DNA of 51,391 nt from an uncultured Lachnospiraceae bacterium (GTDB lineage Bacteria > Bacillota > Clostridia > Lachnospirales > Lachnospiraceae). The DNA lies in NCBI GenBank assembly GCA_910587635.1, contig CAJUNB010000020.1:1-51391 (forward strand). Reading direction: 5' to 3'. The position numbers and the translations under genes were made by a program. This document shows, piece by piece, positions 41,978 through 50,452 of the stretch (within the stretch, counting starts at the first letter, position 1; every line of letters starts with the position of its first letter). The notes under the pieces are model-generated. The model saw only the letters and a program-made list of their open reading frames with translations. It did not search any database and had not been told where the DNA came from.

Positions 41978-42547
41978 ATGGATCATGAAAGTAGAGAAAT
42001 GTTTGAGAAAATTATAGGCAGCCTTGAAAAGATAGACAGTCGATTCGAGGAGATGGACAGAAAATTCGAAAAGATAGATTATCGTTTCGATGCGATAGAC
42101 CGCCAGTTCGAGGAGATGGACAAAAAATTTGAAGCGATAGATTGTCGATTTGAAGCGATAGATCGTCGATTTGAAGAGATAGATCGTCGATTTGAAGCGA
42201 TAGATCGTCGATTTGAAGAGATAGATCGTCGATTTGAAGAGATAGATCGTCGATTTGAAGCGGTAGATTGTCGATTCGAAGAGATAGATCGTCGATTCGA
42301 AGCAATGGATCATCAATTTGAAGCAATGGATCGTCGATTCGAAGCAATGGATCATCGATTTGAGAAGATAGAAAATCGATTGGAAGTAATAGAGTTGAAA
42401 CAGGATCGTACGGCCAAGAAATTGGATGATCTGCAACTTGATGTGAAAATAGCAGAGAAGGGTATCAGGCAGGATATTCATAAGTTACAGGATGAGATGG
42501 AGACAGTCATTGAAGTTTTAAAGCAGAATGAAATGATACCTCAGTAA
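41978..42547 (+). CDS. Heptad-repeat coiled-coil protein
   Basis: 189-aa protein dominated by about 17 consecutive seven-residue repeats of the form R-F-E-(E/A)-I-D-R (about residues 18-136), i.e. 21-bp DNA repeats such as GATCGTCGATTTGAAGAGAT. An imperfect charged coiled coil (about 137-180: LEVIELKQDRTAKKLDDLQLDV...) follows. The phase predicts a long parallel coiled-coil rod, with no membrane segment or catalytic domain. AGGAGG (41964-41969) lies 8 nt before ATG 41978, favouring it over the longer frame from 41903. Function unknown; similar repeats occur in phage-tail or Bdr-like proteins. Confidence 0.8.
   Translation: MDHESREMFEKIIGSLEKIDSRFEEMDRKFEKIDYRFDAIDRQFEEMDKKFEAIDCRFEAIDRRFEEIDRRFEAIDRRFEEIDRRFEEIDRRFEAVDCRFEEIDRRFEAMDHQFEAMDRRFEAMDHRFEKIENRLEVIELKQDRTAKKLDDLQLDVKIAEKGIRQDIHKLQDEMETVIEVLKQNEMIPQ
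42043..42380 (+). repeat. 21-bp in-frame tandem repeats (heptad codons)
   Basis: About sixteen near-identical 21-bp units encode the coiled-coil heptads. Units in the middle (about 42130-42300) are nearly identical at the DNA level, indicating recent expansion by slippage or recombination, while the ends have diverged. Confidence 0.85.
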
Positions 42548-42586
42548 AAATAAAATAGCAGGGTTTAGATGCCCGATTGTGAAAAG

Positions 42587-42617
42587 GAAAGTCTGTCGTA
42601 TGACAGGCTTTCTTTAT
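42587..42617 (+). terminator. Terminator after the coiled-coil gene
   Basis: GAAAGTCTGTC (42587-42597) pairs with GACAGGCTTTC (42602-42612), one G-U, followed by TTTATT. Confidence 0.85.
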
Positions 42618-42628
42618 TCTATAGGAGA

Positions 42629-42780
42629 TAGATAGGACAGCTTGTGACAAGGAAATAACTATTATAAGTCCGTATAAGTTTGCTCGCGCCGGAATCAATA
42701 ATTGCCGTACAGCCGTTTCCATTGCAGTGGCGGGCTCCGGGATGGCTGCAAAATTTCTGGTTGCAAAACAGGACAGGTAA
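42629..42780 (+). pseudogene. Possible coding remnant upstream of the sugar kinase
   Basis: In the 313-nt gap before the kinase, an open frame ending at TAA 42780 reads ...ISPYKFARAGINNCRTAVSIAVAGSGMAAKFLVAKQDR. It lacks a start codon with a ribosome binding site and matches no family I recognise. The promoter below overlaps its end. Confidence 0.25.
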
Positions 42781-42789
42781 CTTTATAAT
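42761..42789 (+). promoter_or_regulatory. Sigma-A promoter of the sugar kinase gene
   Basis: TTGCAA (42761-42766), 17-nt spacer, perfect TATAAT (42784-42789). Confidence 0.6.
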
Positions 42790-42860
42790 TTATGTATATA
42801 TAAAATCAGAAAATGAAACAGATAAATTGGATACAGACAGATTCGATATGGGAGGGTAAA

Positions 42861-43832
42861 ATGACTGCAAAAAAATATGATGTACTGGCGTTGGGGGAAC
42901 TTTTAATTGATTTTACAGAAAATGCAATCAGTGAGCAGGGGAACCCGTTGTTTGAGGCAAATCCGGGAGGAGCGCCCTGTAATGTTCTTGCCATGCTGAA
43001 TAAACTGGGGAAGAAAACTGCATTTATGGGAAAAGTAGGTCAGGATCAGTTCGGTATTATGATGAAAAATTTGCTGAATGAAATCGGTATCAGTACAGAA
43101 GGATTGTACATAGATGAAGATGTGCGTACAACTCTCGCATTTGTACACACGGCGCCGGATGGGGATCGTGACTTTGCTTTTTACAGAAACCCCGGTGCGG
43201 ATATGATGCTGACAGCTTCTGAAGTAAAAGAAGAGATGATAAAAGAGTCAAAAATATTTCATTTCGGTACATTGTCAATGACCCATGAAGGGGTGCGGGA
43301 GGCTACCAAGAGGGCGTTGCAGATCGCAAAAGATAACGGTCTTTTGATCTCTCTCGATCCTAACCTGCGTCCTCCGCTCTGGAAGAGTCTGGAGGAGGCA
43401 AAAGAGCAGATGCTGTTTGCTATGGGACAGTGCGATATTGTAAAAATTTCTGATGACGAAGTATTGTTTTTGTCTGGATGTGAGACAGTAGAAGAAGGGG
43501 CAATGTGGCTTCGGGAGCGCTATGGAAATATACGGCTGATGCTTACGACACTGGGTAAGGAAGGCAGTGTGGCTTACTATGGTGATCTGAAGGTACAGGC
43601 AGAGCCTTTCCTGAATCCAGATACGATAGAGACGACGGGAGCGGGCGATACGTTCTGTGCCTGTGTTCTGAGCTACGTGCTGGAGCACGGTCTGGACGGA
43701 CTGACAGAAGAGAATCTGAAGGAAATGCTGATCTTTGCCAACGGTGCTTCCAGCCTGATTACCACAAAAAGAGGGGCATTGAAAGTGATGCCAGAAAAGC
43801 AGGAAGTGGAGGCGTATATTTCCGGCAGATAG
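42861..43832 (+). CDS. PfkB-family carbohydrate kinase (fructokinase-like)
   Basis: 323-aa ribokinase-fold sugar kinase. N-terminal GELLIDFTE and NPGGAPCNVLAMLNKLGKKTAFMGKVGQDQFG, the central DPNLRPPLW segment of fructokinases, and the PfkB signature 2 ETTGAGDTFCACVLSYVLEHG with catalytic Asp support the call. ATG 42861 has GGGAGGG upstream and is preferred over 42813. It probably phosphorylates a sugar such as fructose produced by the neighbouring isomerase/transport block. Confidence 0.92.
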   Translation: MTAKKYDVLALGELLIDFTENAISEQGNPLFEANPGGAPCNVLAMLNKLGKKTAFMGKVGQDQFGIMMKNLLNEIGISTEGLYIDEDVRTTLAFVHTAPDGDRDFAFYRNPGADMMLTASEVKEEMIKESKIFHFGTLSMTHEGVREATKRALQIAKDNGLLISLDPNLRPPLWKSLEEAKEQMLFAMGQCDIVKISDDEVLFLSGCETVEEGAMWLRERYGNIRLMLTTLGKEGSVAYYGDLKVQAEPFLNPDTIETTGAGDTFCACVLSYVLEHGLDGLTEENLKEMLIFANGASSLITTKRGALKVMPEKQEVEAYISGR

Positions 43833-44002
43833 TGCAGGGGGCGGCAGGTCAGTAACGAAATTGTCTGTAAGATAATGAAGAGCCCGTCCTGACGGACATC
43901 CGGCATGTGAAAAGCACGATAGATCATAGTGATATGAAAAGGGGCTGTTGCTTCATGATTTTTCAATCGTTGAAGCGACGGCCCTTTATACAGAGGGATG
44001 TA

Positions 44003-44655
44003 ATGTTAAAACTTTTAATTGCAGATGACGAGAAAAAGTGTGTCAGCTGATTCGGTATATTGTAGATTGGGATGCCTTGGAGATTGAGATTGTCGGTATT
44101 GTAAATGATGGCGAAGATGCATACAGGGAAATATTGGATAAGCGTCCTGATATTTAATTACGGACATCAGAATGCCTACGTATGATGGTCTGGAACTGAT
44201 TCAAATGACAAGAAAGTTATTTCCCGAAATGGCGTTCATTGTGATCAGTGGTTACAGCCAGTTTGAATATGCCCAAACAGCACTTCGTTTTGGCGTAGTC
44301 AATTATCTTTTAAAGCCGATTAAAAAGAAAGAGCTGGAAGATACCATCGTAAAGATAATGGAGCATCATATTTCAAAAAGAAATATTGAAAACCGGCAGA
44401 GAGAGATTGAACTGAATCTGAAAAATATAACAAAAAACAACCGGGAAATACTTTTGCACAATCTGCTGTTTAGTTCCAATGAAGCACTGCGCGTGAAAAC
44501 CATGAATGAAATAAATCTGAACTATTCCTGCTGCTTCCGGGAGGGTGATTTTGTAGTGATCATTATTAAAATGTTTGCAGTACAGAGTGAAAATTCCTGC
44601 AGAAGACATATTTACATGGAATATTTTCCCGGATAGCAGGAGTAACCGTATGTAT
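44003..44655 (+). pseudogene. YesN-like response regulator pseudogene (two frameshifts, truncated)
   Basis: Starts MLKLLIADDEKK at ATG 44003 behind GAGGG, then shifts frame at an A5 run near 44030-44034 (one A short restores KVCQLIRYIVDW) and again at GATATTTAATTA near 44150-44160 (one T short restores PDILITDIRMPTYDGLELI). The frame then runs on through FIVISGYSQFEYAQTALRFGVVNYLLKPIKKKELED to a stop near 44636, without the AraC HTH of full YesN proteins. Both lesions are single bases in homopolymers, so sequencing error cannot be excluded for them, but the missing C-terminus is real decay. No cognate kinase is nearby. Confidence 0.8.
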
Positions 44656-44724
44656 CTGGAAGCAATGGATACGGAGATCTGCGTAGAAGCTGCAGTATGG
44701 ACGATGCCTGCAAAATAGAGACAC

Positions 44725-44775
44725 CAAAATACCTTTCGAAAACAACGAGAAAATCGGTTTTCGGAAGGTATTTTG
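44725..44775. repeat. 19-bp inverted repeat upstream of the PFOR gene
   Basis: CAAAATACCTTTCGAAAAC (44725-44743) pairs with 44757-44775 over 19 positions with one G-U; the loop contains CGAGAAAATCG. It ends about 65 nt before the PFOR start and has no T-run, so it could be a regulator binding site or an mRNA leader structure. Confidence 0.6.
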
Positions 44776-44841
44776 ACTGGAAAAGATTTGGGATGATTTT
44801 TCTGAAATTGTACACACTAACTTTAAAAATGGAAAGTGGGT

Positions 44842-47800
44842 ATGAAAATGGAACATCAAAATAGAAAGCAAAAGATGAAAACAATGGATGGCAATCAGGC
44901 GGCGGCTCTGGCGGCTTATGCCTATACGGAAGTGGCTGCTATCTATCCCATTACGCCGTCTTCCTCCATGGCGGAATGGATCGATGAGTGGTCAGCCAGA
45001 GGAGAGAAAAATCTGTTTGGCAGAGAGGTTGTCGTATCTCCCATGCAGTCTGAAGCCGGCGCTGCGGGGGCAGTCCATGGTGCCCTGGCTGCGGGTGCAC
45101 TTACGACAACGTTTACGGCATCTCAGGGGCTTCTGCTGATGATACCGAATCTGTATAAAATAGCAGGGGAAGGGCTGCCAGGAGTTTTCCATGTGGCTGC
45201 CAGGTCAATTGCCACACATGCTCTCTCGATTTTCGGAGACCATTCTGATATCTATGCGTGCAGACAGACAGGAGCAGTGATTCTGGCAAGTAGTAATGTA
45301 CAGGAAGTTATGGATCTGGCACCGGTAGCTCATATGGCCGCGCTGCAGGGAAGTACACCTATCCTGCATTTTTTTGATGGATTCCGTACCTCTCATGAAA
45401 TCCAGAAAATCCATATATGGGACAGGGAAGACTATGAGACGTTTTTGGACAGGGAAGCTATCAGAAGTTTCAAATGCCATGCGCTGTCACCGGAACATGG
45501 CAGACAGATGGGATCTGCCCAGAATCCTGATGTATTCTTCCAGTACAGAGAAGCATCCAATAAACGCTATGATAAGATTCCGGGAATTGTAGACAATCTT
45601 TTCCAGAGAGCAGAGGAAATAACGGGAAGGCATTATGAGCTGTTCCAGTATTACGGAGCGCGGGATGCAGAACAGATTATAATTGCCATGGGTTCTGTCT
45701 GTGAGGCAATACAGGAAGTCATAGACAAGGAGAATGAAAAGGGGAGCAGGCTGGGCCTGATCAGAGTGCGGTTGTATCGGCCGTTTTCCAAAGAGCATCT
45801 TATCTCTGCCATTCCAGGGACAGTGAGAAAAATCACGGTTCTGGATCGGACAAAGGAGCCAGGCAGCGCCGGAGAACCACTGTATTTGGATGTGCTCTGT
45901 GCTCTGAAAGACAGCCCTTTCCAGCAGATTCCCGTCTATTCCGGCAGATATGGACTGGGCTCAAAAGATACGACACCGGCTCAGATTCATGCTGTATTTA
46001 CAAATACCGAAAAGCAGAGATTTACGATCGGTATTGTGGATGATGTGACACATCTGTCACTTCCTGACACGGAAAATTACCGGATTGAAAAGGAAGGTGA
46101 AATCTGTTGTAAATTCTGGGGGCTTGGCGGTGACGGTACGGTAGGAGGCAATAAGTCATCGGTAAAGATCATTGGAAACAATACGGATCTGTTTGCTCAG
46201 GCTTATTTTGCCTATGATTCCAAAAAGTCCAGAGGGCTGACGGTATCCCACCTCCGGTTTGGAAAGAAACCGATTCATTCTACGTATCTCATAGACCGGT
46301 CAAATTTTACGGCATGTCATAACCATGTCTACATGCACAAGTATAATATCGTACAGGAAATTAAAGACGGAGGAGTTTTTCTCCTGAACTGTCCTTACAG
46401 AGGCGAGGAATTGGAACAATTTCTGCCGGGACAGGCGAAGCGGTATATGGCACAGCATAAAATCCGGTTTTATGTGATTGACGGTATTCGCATCGGAAAA
46501 GAAATAGGTCTGAACAATAAGATCAATACAGTATTGCAGGCGGCTTTCTTTAAATTATCGGCCATTATTCCTGAAGAGGAAGCGTTGCGTCTAATGAAAG
46601 AGGCGGCAAAAGCGGCCTATGAACGAAAAGGGGAAAAGATCGTCAAAATGAATTATGAAGCCATAGAGCAGGGAATGGCCCAGGTGGAGGAAGTGACAGT
46701 TCCTGAAAGCTGGATGACGGCGGGAGATGATCCTCTGGATCTCAAGATGCTGCCTGACAGACCGGAAATGGTGTGGTTTGTAGAGACGATACAGAAACCT
46801 GTCAATATCCAGGAAGGGGATAAGCTGCCGGTATCTACTTTTATGGAAATTGCAGATGGTTCTGTTCCTTCCGGCTCTGCCGCTCATGAGAGGCGAAATG
46901 TGGCTACGGAAGTGCCTGTCTGGAAACCGGAAAACTGTATTCAGTGTAATCGTTGTTCGTTTGTCTGTCCACATGCCGTCATCCGTCCTGCAGTGATGGA
47001 CCAGAAAGAAGCGGAGGCAGCGCCGGAAGGTATGGAAATGCTGCCAGTGACGGGATTTTCCCAGTATCAGGTGTCGATGATTATTTCCGAAGAGGATTGT
47101 ACCGGATGTGGGAGCTGCGCTGCAGTATGTCCCGGTAAAAATGGAGAAAAGGCGTTGGAAATGTGCCCGGTGCACGAAAAAGAGGAAAAGCAGCAGTATT
47201 TTGACTACGGAAAGACATTACCGGAAAAAGAAGAGCTTGTTCAAAAGTTCGGAACAGATACGGTAAAGGGAAGTCAGTATAAAAAGCCGTATTTGGAATT
47301 CCATGGTGCCTGTGCAGGATGCGGAGAGACATCCTATGCAAGACTTGTGACCCAGCTTTTCGGTGATCGGATGTATATTGCCAATGCTACAGGATGTTCT
47401 TCTATATGGGGTAATTCTTATCCGTCTACGCCTTATACGGTCAATGAGAGAGGACAGGGACCTGCATGGTCCAATTCTCTGTTTGAAGACGGTGCGGAGT
47501 TTGGATATGGTATGGCTCTGGCGGGAGAGGCAGACGGTAAAACTGCACCGAAATCCTATTGGGTATTCGGCGGTGACGGCTGGGCATATGATATCGGATT
47601 CGGCGGTTTGGATCATGTACTGGCGAGCCGAAAAAATATCAATATCCTTGTGTTTGACACGGAAGTGTATTCCAATACCGGCGGACAGGCTTCCAAGGCG
47701 ACCCCTCTTGGTGCAACAGCGCTTTTTGCGGCGGGAGGAAAACGGACACGGCAGAAAGACCTGGCAAGTATGGCGATGAGCTATGGACATGTCTATGTGG

Positions 47801-48210
47801 CGCAGATTGCTCTTGGAGCTGATTACAATCAGACGATCCGGGCGATTACGGAAGCGGAACACTATGACGGGCCCTCTCTTTTGATTGCCTATGCACCCTG
47901 TATCAATCATGGCATTCGGGCCGGAATGGGAAGTTTCTGCCATGAAACGGCCAAAGCAGTAGAAGCGGGATATTTTACGCTGTTTCGCTTTAACCCTGAT
48001 CTGAAGAGTGAAGGGAAGAATCCGTTTATATTGGACAGCAGAGAACCGTCTCTTTCCTATCAGGAATTTCTGGAAGGAGAAGTACGTTACACGGCACTGG
48101 AAAAAACGAAACCGGAAGAGGCCAAACGCCTTTTTGCAGAGGCGCAGCAGCAGGCGAAAAATCGCTACGCTTATTGGAAACAGATAACGGAGATGTATGA
48201 GAGGCTGTAA
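44842..48210 (+). CDS. nifJ: Pyruvate:ferredoxin (flavodoxin) oxidoreductase
   Basis: 1122-aa single-chain PFOR converting pyruvate and CoA to acetyl-CoA, CO2 and reduced ferredoxin, the hub of clostridial fermentation. Order of domains: pyruvate-binding domain (YPITPSSSMAEW near 35), gamma domain (GLGGDGTVGGNK near 430), two 4Fe-4S motifs (CIQCNRCSFVCP near 698, CTGCGSCAAVCP with a later CP near 753), then the beta part (CAGCGETSYARL near 823, TPP-binding GGDGWAYDIGFGGLDH, NTGGQASKATPLG) and a late cysteine in APCINHGIRAG. The start is ATG 44842 (or 44848) with a GGAAAGTGGG signal. Confidence 0.97.
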   Translation: MKMEHQNRKQKMKTMDGNQAAALAAYAYTEVAAIYPITPSSSMAEWIDEWSARGEKNLFGREVVVSPMQSEAGAAGAVHGALAAGALTTTFTASQGLLLMIPNLYKIAGEGLPGVFHVAARSIATHALSIFGDHSDIYACRQTGAVILASSNVQEVMDLAPVAHMAALQGSTPILHFFDGFRTSHEIQKIHIWDREDYETFLDREAIRSFKCHALSPEHGRQMGSAQNPDVFFQYREASNKRYDKIPGIVDNLFQRAEEITGRHYELFQYYGARDAEQIIIAMGSVCEAIQEVIDKENEKGSRLGLIRVRLYRPFSKEHLISAIPGTVRKITVLDRTKEPGSAGEPLYLDVLCALKDSPFQQIPVYSGRYGLGSKDTTPAQIHAVFTNTEKQRFTIGIVDDVTHLSLPDTENYRIEKEGEICCKFWGLGGDGTVGGNKSSVKIIGNNTDLFAQAYFAYDSKKSRGLTVSHLRFGKKPIHSTYLIDRSNFTACHNHVYMHKYNIVQEIKDGGVFLLNCPYRGEELEQFLPGQAKRYMAQHKIRFYVIDGIRIGKEIGLNNKINTVLQAAFFKLSAIIPEEEALRLMKEAAKAAYERKGEKIVKMNYEAIEQGMAQVEEVTVPESWMTAGDDPLDLKMLPDRPEMVWFVETIQKPVNIQEGDKLPVSTFMEIADGSVPSGSAAHERRNVATEVPVWKPENCIQCNRCSFVCPHAVIRPAVMDQKEAEAAPEGMEMLPVTGFSQYQVSMIISEEDCTGCGSCAAVCPGKNGEKALEMCPVHEKEEKQQYFDYGKTLPEKEELVQKFGTDTVKGSQYKKPYLEFHGACAGCGETSYARLVTQLFGDRMYIANATGCSSIWGNSYPSTPYTVNERGQGPAWSNSLFEDGAEFGYGMALAGEADGKTAPKSYWVFGGDGWAYDIGFGGLDHVLASRKNINILVFDTEVYSNTGGQASKATPLGATALFAAGGKRTRQKDLASMAMSYGHVYVAQIALGADYNQTIRAITEAEHYDGPSLLIAYAPCINHGIRAGMGSFCHETAKAVEAGYFTLFRFNPDLKSEGKNPFILDSREPSLSYQEFLEGEVRYTALEKTKPEEAKRLFAEAQQQAKNRYAYWKQITEMYERL

Positions 48211-48229
48211 TCGAGAGCTGAAAACACAC

Positions 48230-48258
48230 TTTTCATCACCCTGAAGAAATGGTATAAT
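48230..48258 (+). promoter_or_regulatory. Sigma-A promoter of the ParB-BMP fusion gene
   Basis: TTTTCA (48230-48235), 17-nt spacer, perfect TATAAT (48253-48258). Transcription would start near 48265, leaving a leader of about 240 nt. Confidence 0.65.
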
Positions 48259-48264
48259 ATACTT

Positions 48265-48480
48265 AAGAATCCAGCCGCTGCGCGTCTGTCGCGCTATGCG
48301 TTTGTGATTCTTTCGTTACCATGTCAGGTGAAATCAAATGCTCATCTCATTCGCGCTTGATTTCCTGTTGACATGATAAAATGAGCGTTAGCGAGAAAGA
48401 TGAGCCTGCTCATTCGGCGAGCGGCGAATGACGATCATGAATCGTAGATTCATGATATAATGATCGCGAAAACAATGACC
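48265..48480 (+). ncRNA. Highly structured leader of the ParB-BMP gene (cis-RNA candidate)
   Basis: Successive inverted repeats: AAGAATC / GATTCTT (48265-48312) enclosing GCGCG/CGCGC; CATGTCA-n-GAAATCAA pairing with TTGATTTC-n-TGACATG (48320-48375); CATTCG/CGAATG around 48410-48430; and ATCATGAATC / GATTCATGAT with GTA loop (48434-48456). The loop of the second hairpin (GCTCATCTCATTCGCGC) is partly complementary to 48383-48405 (GCGTTAGCGAGAAAGATGAGC), allowing alternative folds. No known riboswitch consensus is recognised. A mosaic of intergenic repeats is the alternative. Confidence 0.4.
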
Positions 48481-48508
48481 ATTGCTATTTTTTCAGGAGG
48501 TTTCAGTT

Positions 48509-50452
48509 GTGGTGGTAAACGAGTATGCAACAGCGTTAAAACAGGGAAGGAAAGGGTATCAGACCGCTCTCTCGAAGGGACAGTACCCCTACCTCCCGGT
48601 GCTGGATGATATTTTATCTTATACAGAATTGGCAGCGCAGGTCAGTCTCGGTCTCATTGATATACCGCTGGAAAAAATCGTAGGGACAAAGACAGCTGGA
48701 CGGACAAATTCCTTTGCTGTCAATTTCATGCCGCTACTTTCCGAACGATCGGAGTTCGGTGCGAAGTGGTCCGCACTCTATGACCATCAGGTAGGAGAAG
48801 GTATCAGAGATCCTATCGTTGTCTATGAATTTATGAATCGGTTTTATGTCCAGGAAGGGAACAAACGTGTCAGTGTCATGAAATATCTGGGTGCTTACAG
48901 CATTCCGGGAATGGTGACCCGGCTCATTCCGAAAAAAACGGAAGAGCTGGATAACAGACTGTATTATGAGTTCCTGGATTTTTATGAAGTGTCTCAGAGC
49001 TATGACATTTATTTTACAAAAGAAGGCGGCTATAAGAAGCTTCTGAAGCTTATGGGCAAAAACCCGGATGAACAATGGACCAGCGACGACAGGATGCTGT
49101 TTCACTCTGTCATCGGAAGGTTTGCAGATGCCTTTTATATGGCTCATAAGGAGAGAAAAGTGGAGTTGACTGTCTCAGATGCATTTCTCCTTTACGTGGA
49201 AATCTATGGCTACGATCAGGTAAAAAAAGAAACTGAGCAGAAGATGTATAAAGCTCTTCTGAAAATGTGGGAAGAGATCCGCCTGGCAGACAAAGGCAGC
49301 CAGGTGGAGCTGGTGGAAAATCCAAAAGAGGAAAAATCATCGAAGGCTTCTCTACTGAACCGCCTTATTCCTGTGGGAACCGTCACACCGGAGATGTTGA
49401 AAATTGCATTTATCTATCCGAAAACGGCTGAGACTTCCAGTTGGACGTATGCGCATGAACTGGGCAGGCTTTACCTGGAAGACAGTTATGGTGGTAAGCT
49501 GAAAACGATGGCGATCGACAGGGCAGATACAGATGGAGAAATAGAAAATGCCATTGAGCTGGCGATTGCTTCAGGATGCAACGTAGTCTTTACGATTGCC
49601 ATCCAGATGGTGAATCAGTCTGTCCGTGCCGCCATACGTCATCCAGAAGTGAAAATCTATAATTGTTCGGTAAAGATGTCCTATTCTTCGATTGCCACTT
49701 ACTACGGTCGTATGTATGAGTCCAAGTTCCTTTTAGGTGCCATCGCAGCGGCAATGGCGAGGACAGACAGACTTGGATATGTGGCGGATTATCCTATATA
49801 CGGGGCGGTGGCAAATGTCAACGCCTTCGCGCTTGGGGCCAGAATGATCAATCCCTGGGTGAAGATACATCTGAAATGGTCCGGGACAAAAGGAGAAGCT
49901 GCTGAAGAGAAGCTGAAGCAGGAGGGAATCGTCTTTATTTCCGGGGCTGATATGATCACGCCAGAGCATGCTTCCAGAGAATACGGACTTTATCTGAAAA
50001 AAGAGGACGGGAGCCTGGAAAATCTGGCGACACCGATCTGGCATTGGGGAAAGTTTTATGAGAGAATTATTAAAAGTATCTGTAATGGCAGTGATGAAAA
50101 TACACAAAAAGGAAAAAAGGCAGTAAATTACTGGTGGGGAATCTCTGCGGATGTAGTGGATGTTATTTGTTCCAATACAATGCCCTATGAGACAAAACGG
50201 CTGATTGAGTTTTTGAAATGGTCTATTCGTTCAGGCAGTTTTCAGCCTTTCGGAGGAATGATTTTATCCCAGAACGGAACTGTTCGGTGTAAAGAGGGAG
50301 AGAGCCTGAGTGCCGAAGACATCGTTACGATGGATTGGCTGGTGGAGAATGTAGTGGGACAGATTCCCGGGCCGGAAGATCTGACGGAGGAAGCCCAGGC
50401 GCTCGTGCAGCTTCAGGGCGTTAAGGGTGATGAAACAGACACAGAAAAATGA
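48509..50452 (+). CDS. ParB-like/BMP-domain fusion protein, apparently cytosolic
   Basis: 647-aa protein without a signal peptide. Residues about 60-145 show a ParB/sulfiredoxin-like pattern: FAVNFMPLL, GIRDPIVVYEFMNRFYVQEGNKRVSVMKYLGAYSIPGMV. A linker (about 150-290) follows, then a BMP/Med-type substrate-binding domain (about 295-625): LKIAFIYPKTAETSSWTYAHELGRLYLED, GCNVVFTIAIQM, YYGRMYESKFLLGAIAAAMARTDRLGYVADYPIYG and the NAFALGARMINP segment. BMP proteins normally bind nucleosides outside the cell. GTG 48509 has AGGAGG 8 nt upstream; the longer TTG frame is rejected. The phosphoesterase gene overlaps its end. Confidence 0.8.
   Translation: MVVNEYATALKQGRKGYQTALSKGQYPYLPVLDDILSYTELAAQVSLGLIDIPLEKIVGTKTAGRTNSFAVNFMPLLSERSEFGAKWSALYDHQVGEGIRDPIVVYEFMNRFYVQEGNKRVSVMKYLGAYSIPGMVTRLIPKKTEELDNRLYYEFLDFYEVSQSYDIYFTKEGGYKKLLKLMGKNPDEQWTSDDRMLFHSVIGRFADAFYMAHKERKVELTVSDAFLLYVEIYGYDQVKKETEQKMYKALLKMWEEIRLADKGSQVELVENPKEEKSSKASLLNRLIPVGTVTPEMLKIAFIYPKTAETSSWTYAHELGRLYLEDSYGGKLKTMAIDRADTDGEIENAIELAIASGCNVVFTIAIQMVNQSVRAAIRHPEVKIYNCSVKMSYSSIATYYGRMYESKFLLGAIAAAMARTDRLGYVADYPIYGAVANVNAFALGARMINPWVKIHLKWSGTKGEAAEEKLKQEGIVFISGADMITPEHASREYGLYLKKEDGSLENLATPIWHWGKFYERIIKSICNGSDENTQKGKKAVNYWWGISADVVDVICSNTMPYETKRLIEFLKWSIRSGSFQPFGGMILSQNGTVRCKEGESLSAEDIVTMDWLVENVVGQIPGPEDLTEEAQALVQLQGVKGDETDTEK

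Noticed and set aside
42043..42380. Regular 21-bp repeats as a possible CRISPR array
   Set aside because: No spacers; the units are contiguous, in frame and encode heptads.
41858..42481. 207-aa and 111-aa minus-strand frames over the heptad repeat gene
   Set aside because: Regular repeats without stops stay open in several frames; the plus frame has the ribosome binding site and a sensible coiled coil.
48482..48508. TTG start for the ParB-BMP gene
   Set aside because: The AGGAGG at 48495-48500 lies inside that extension and serves GTG 48509.
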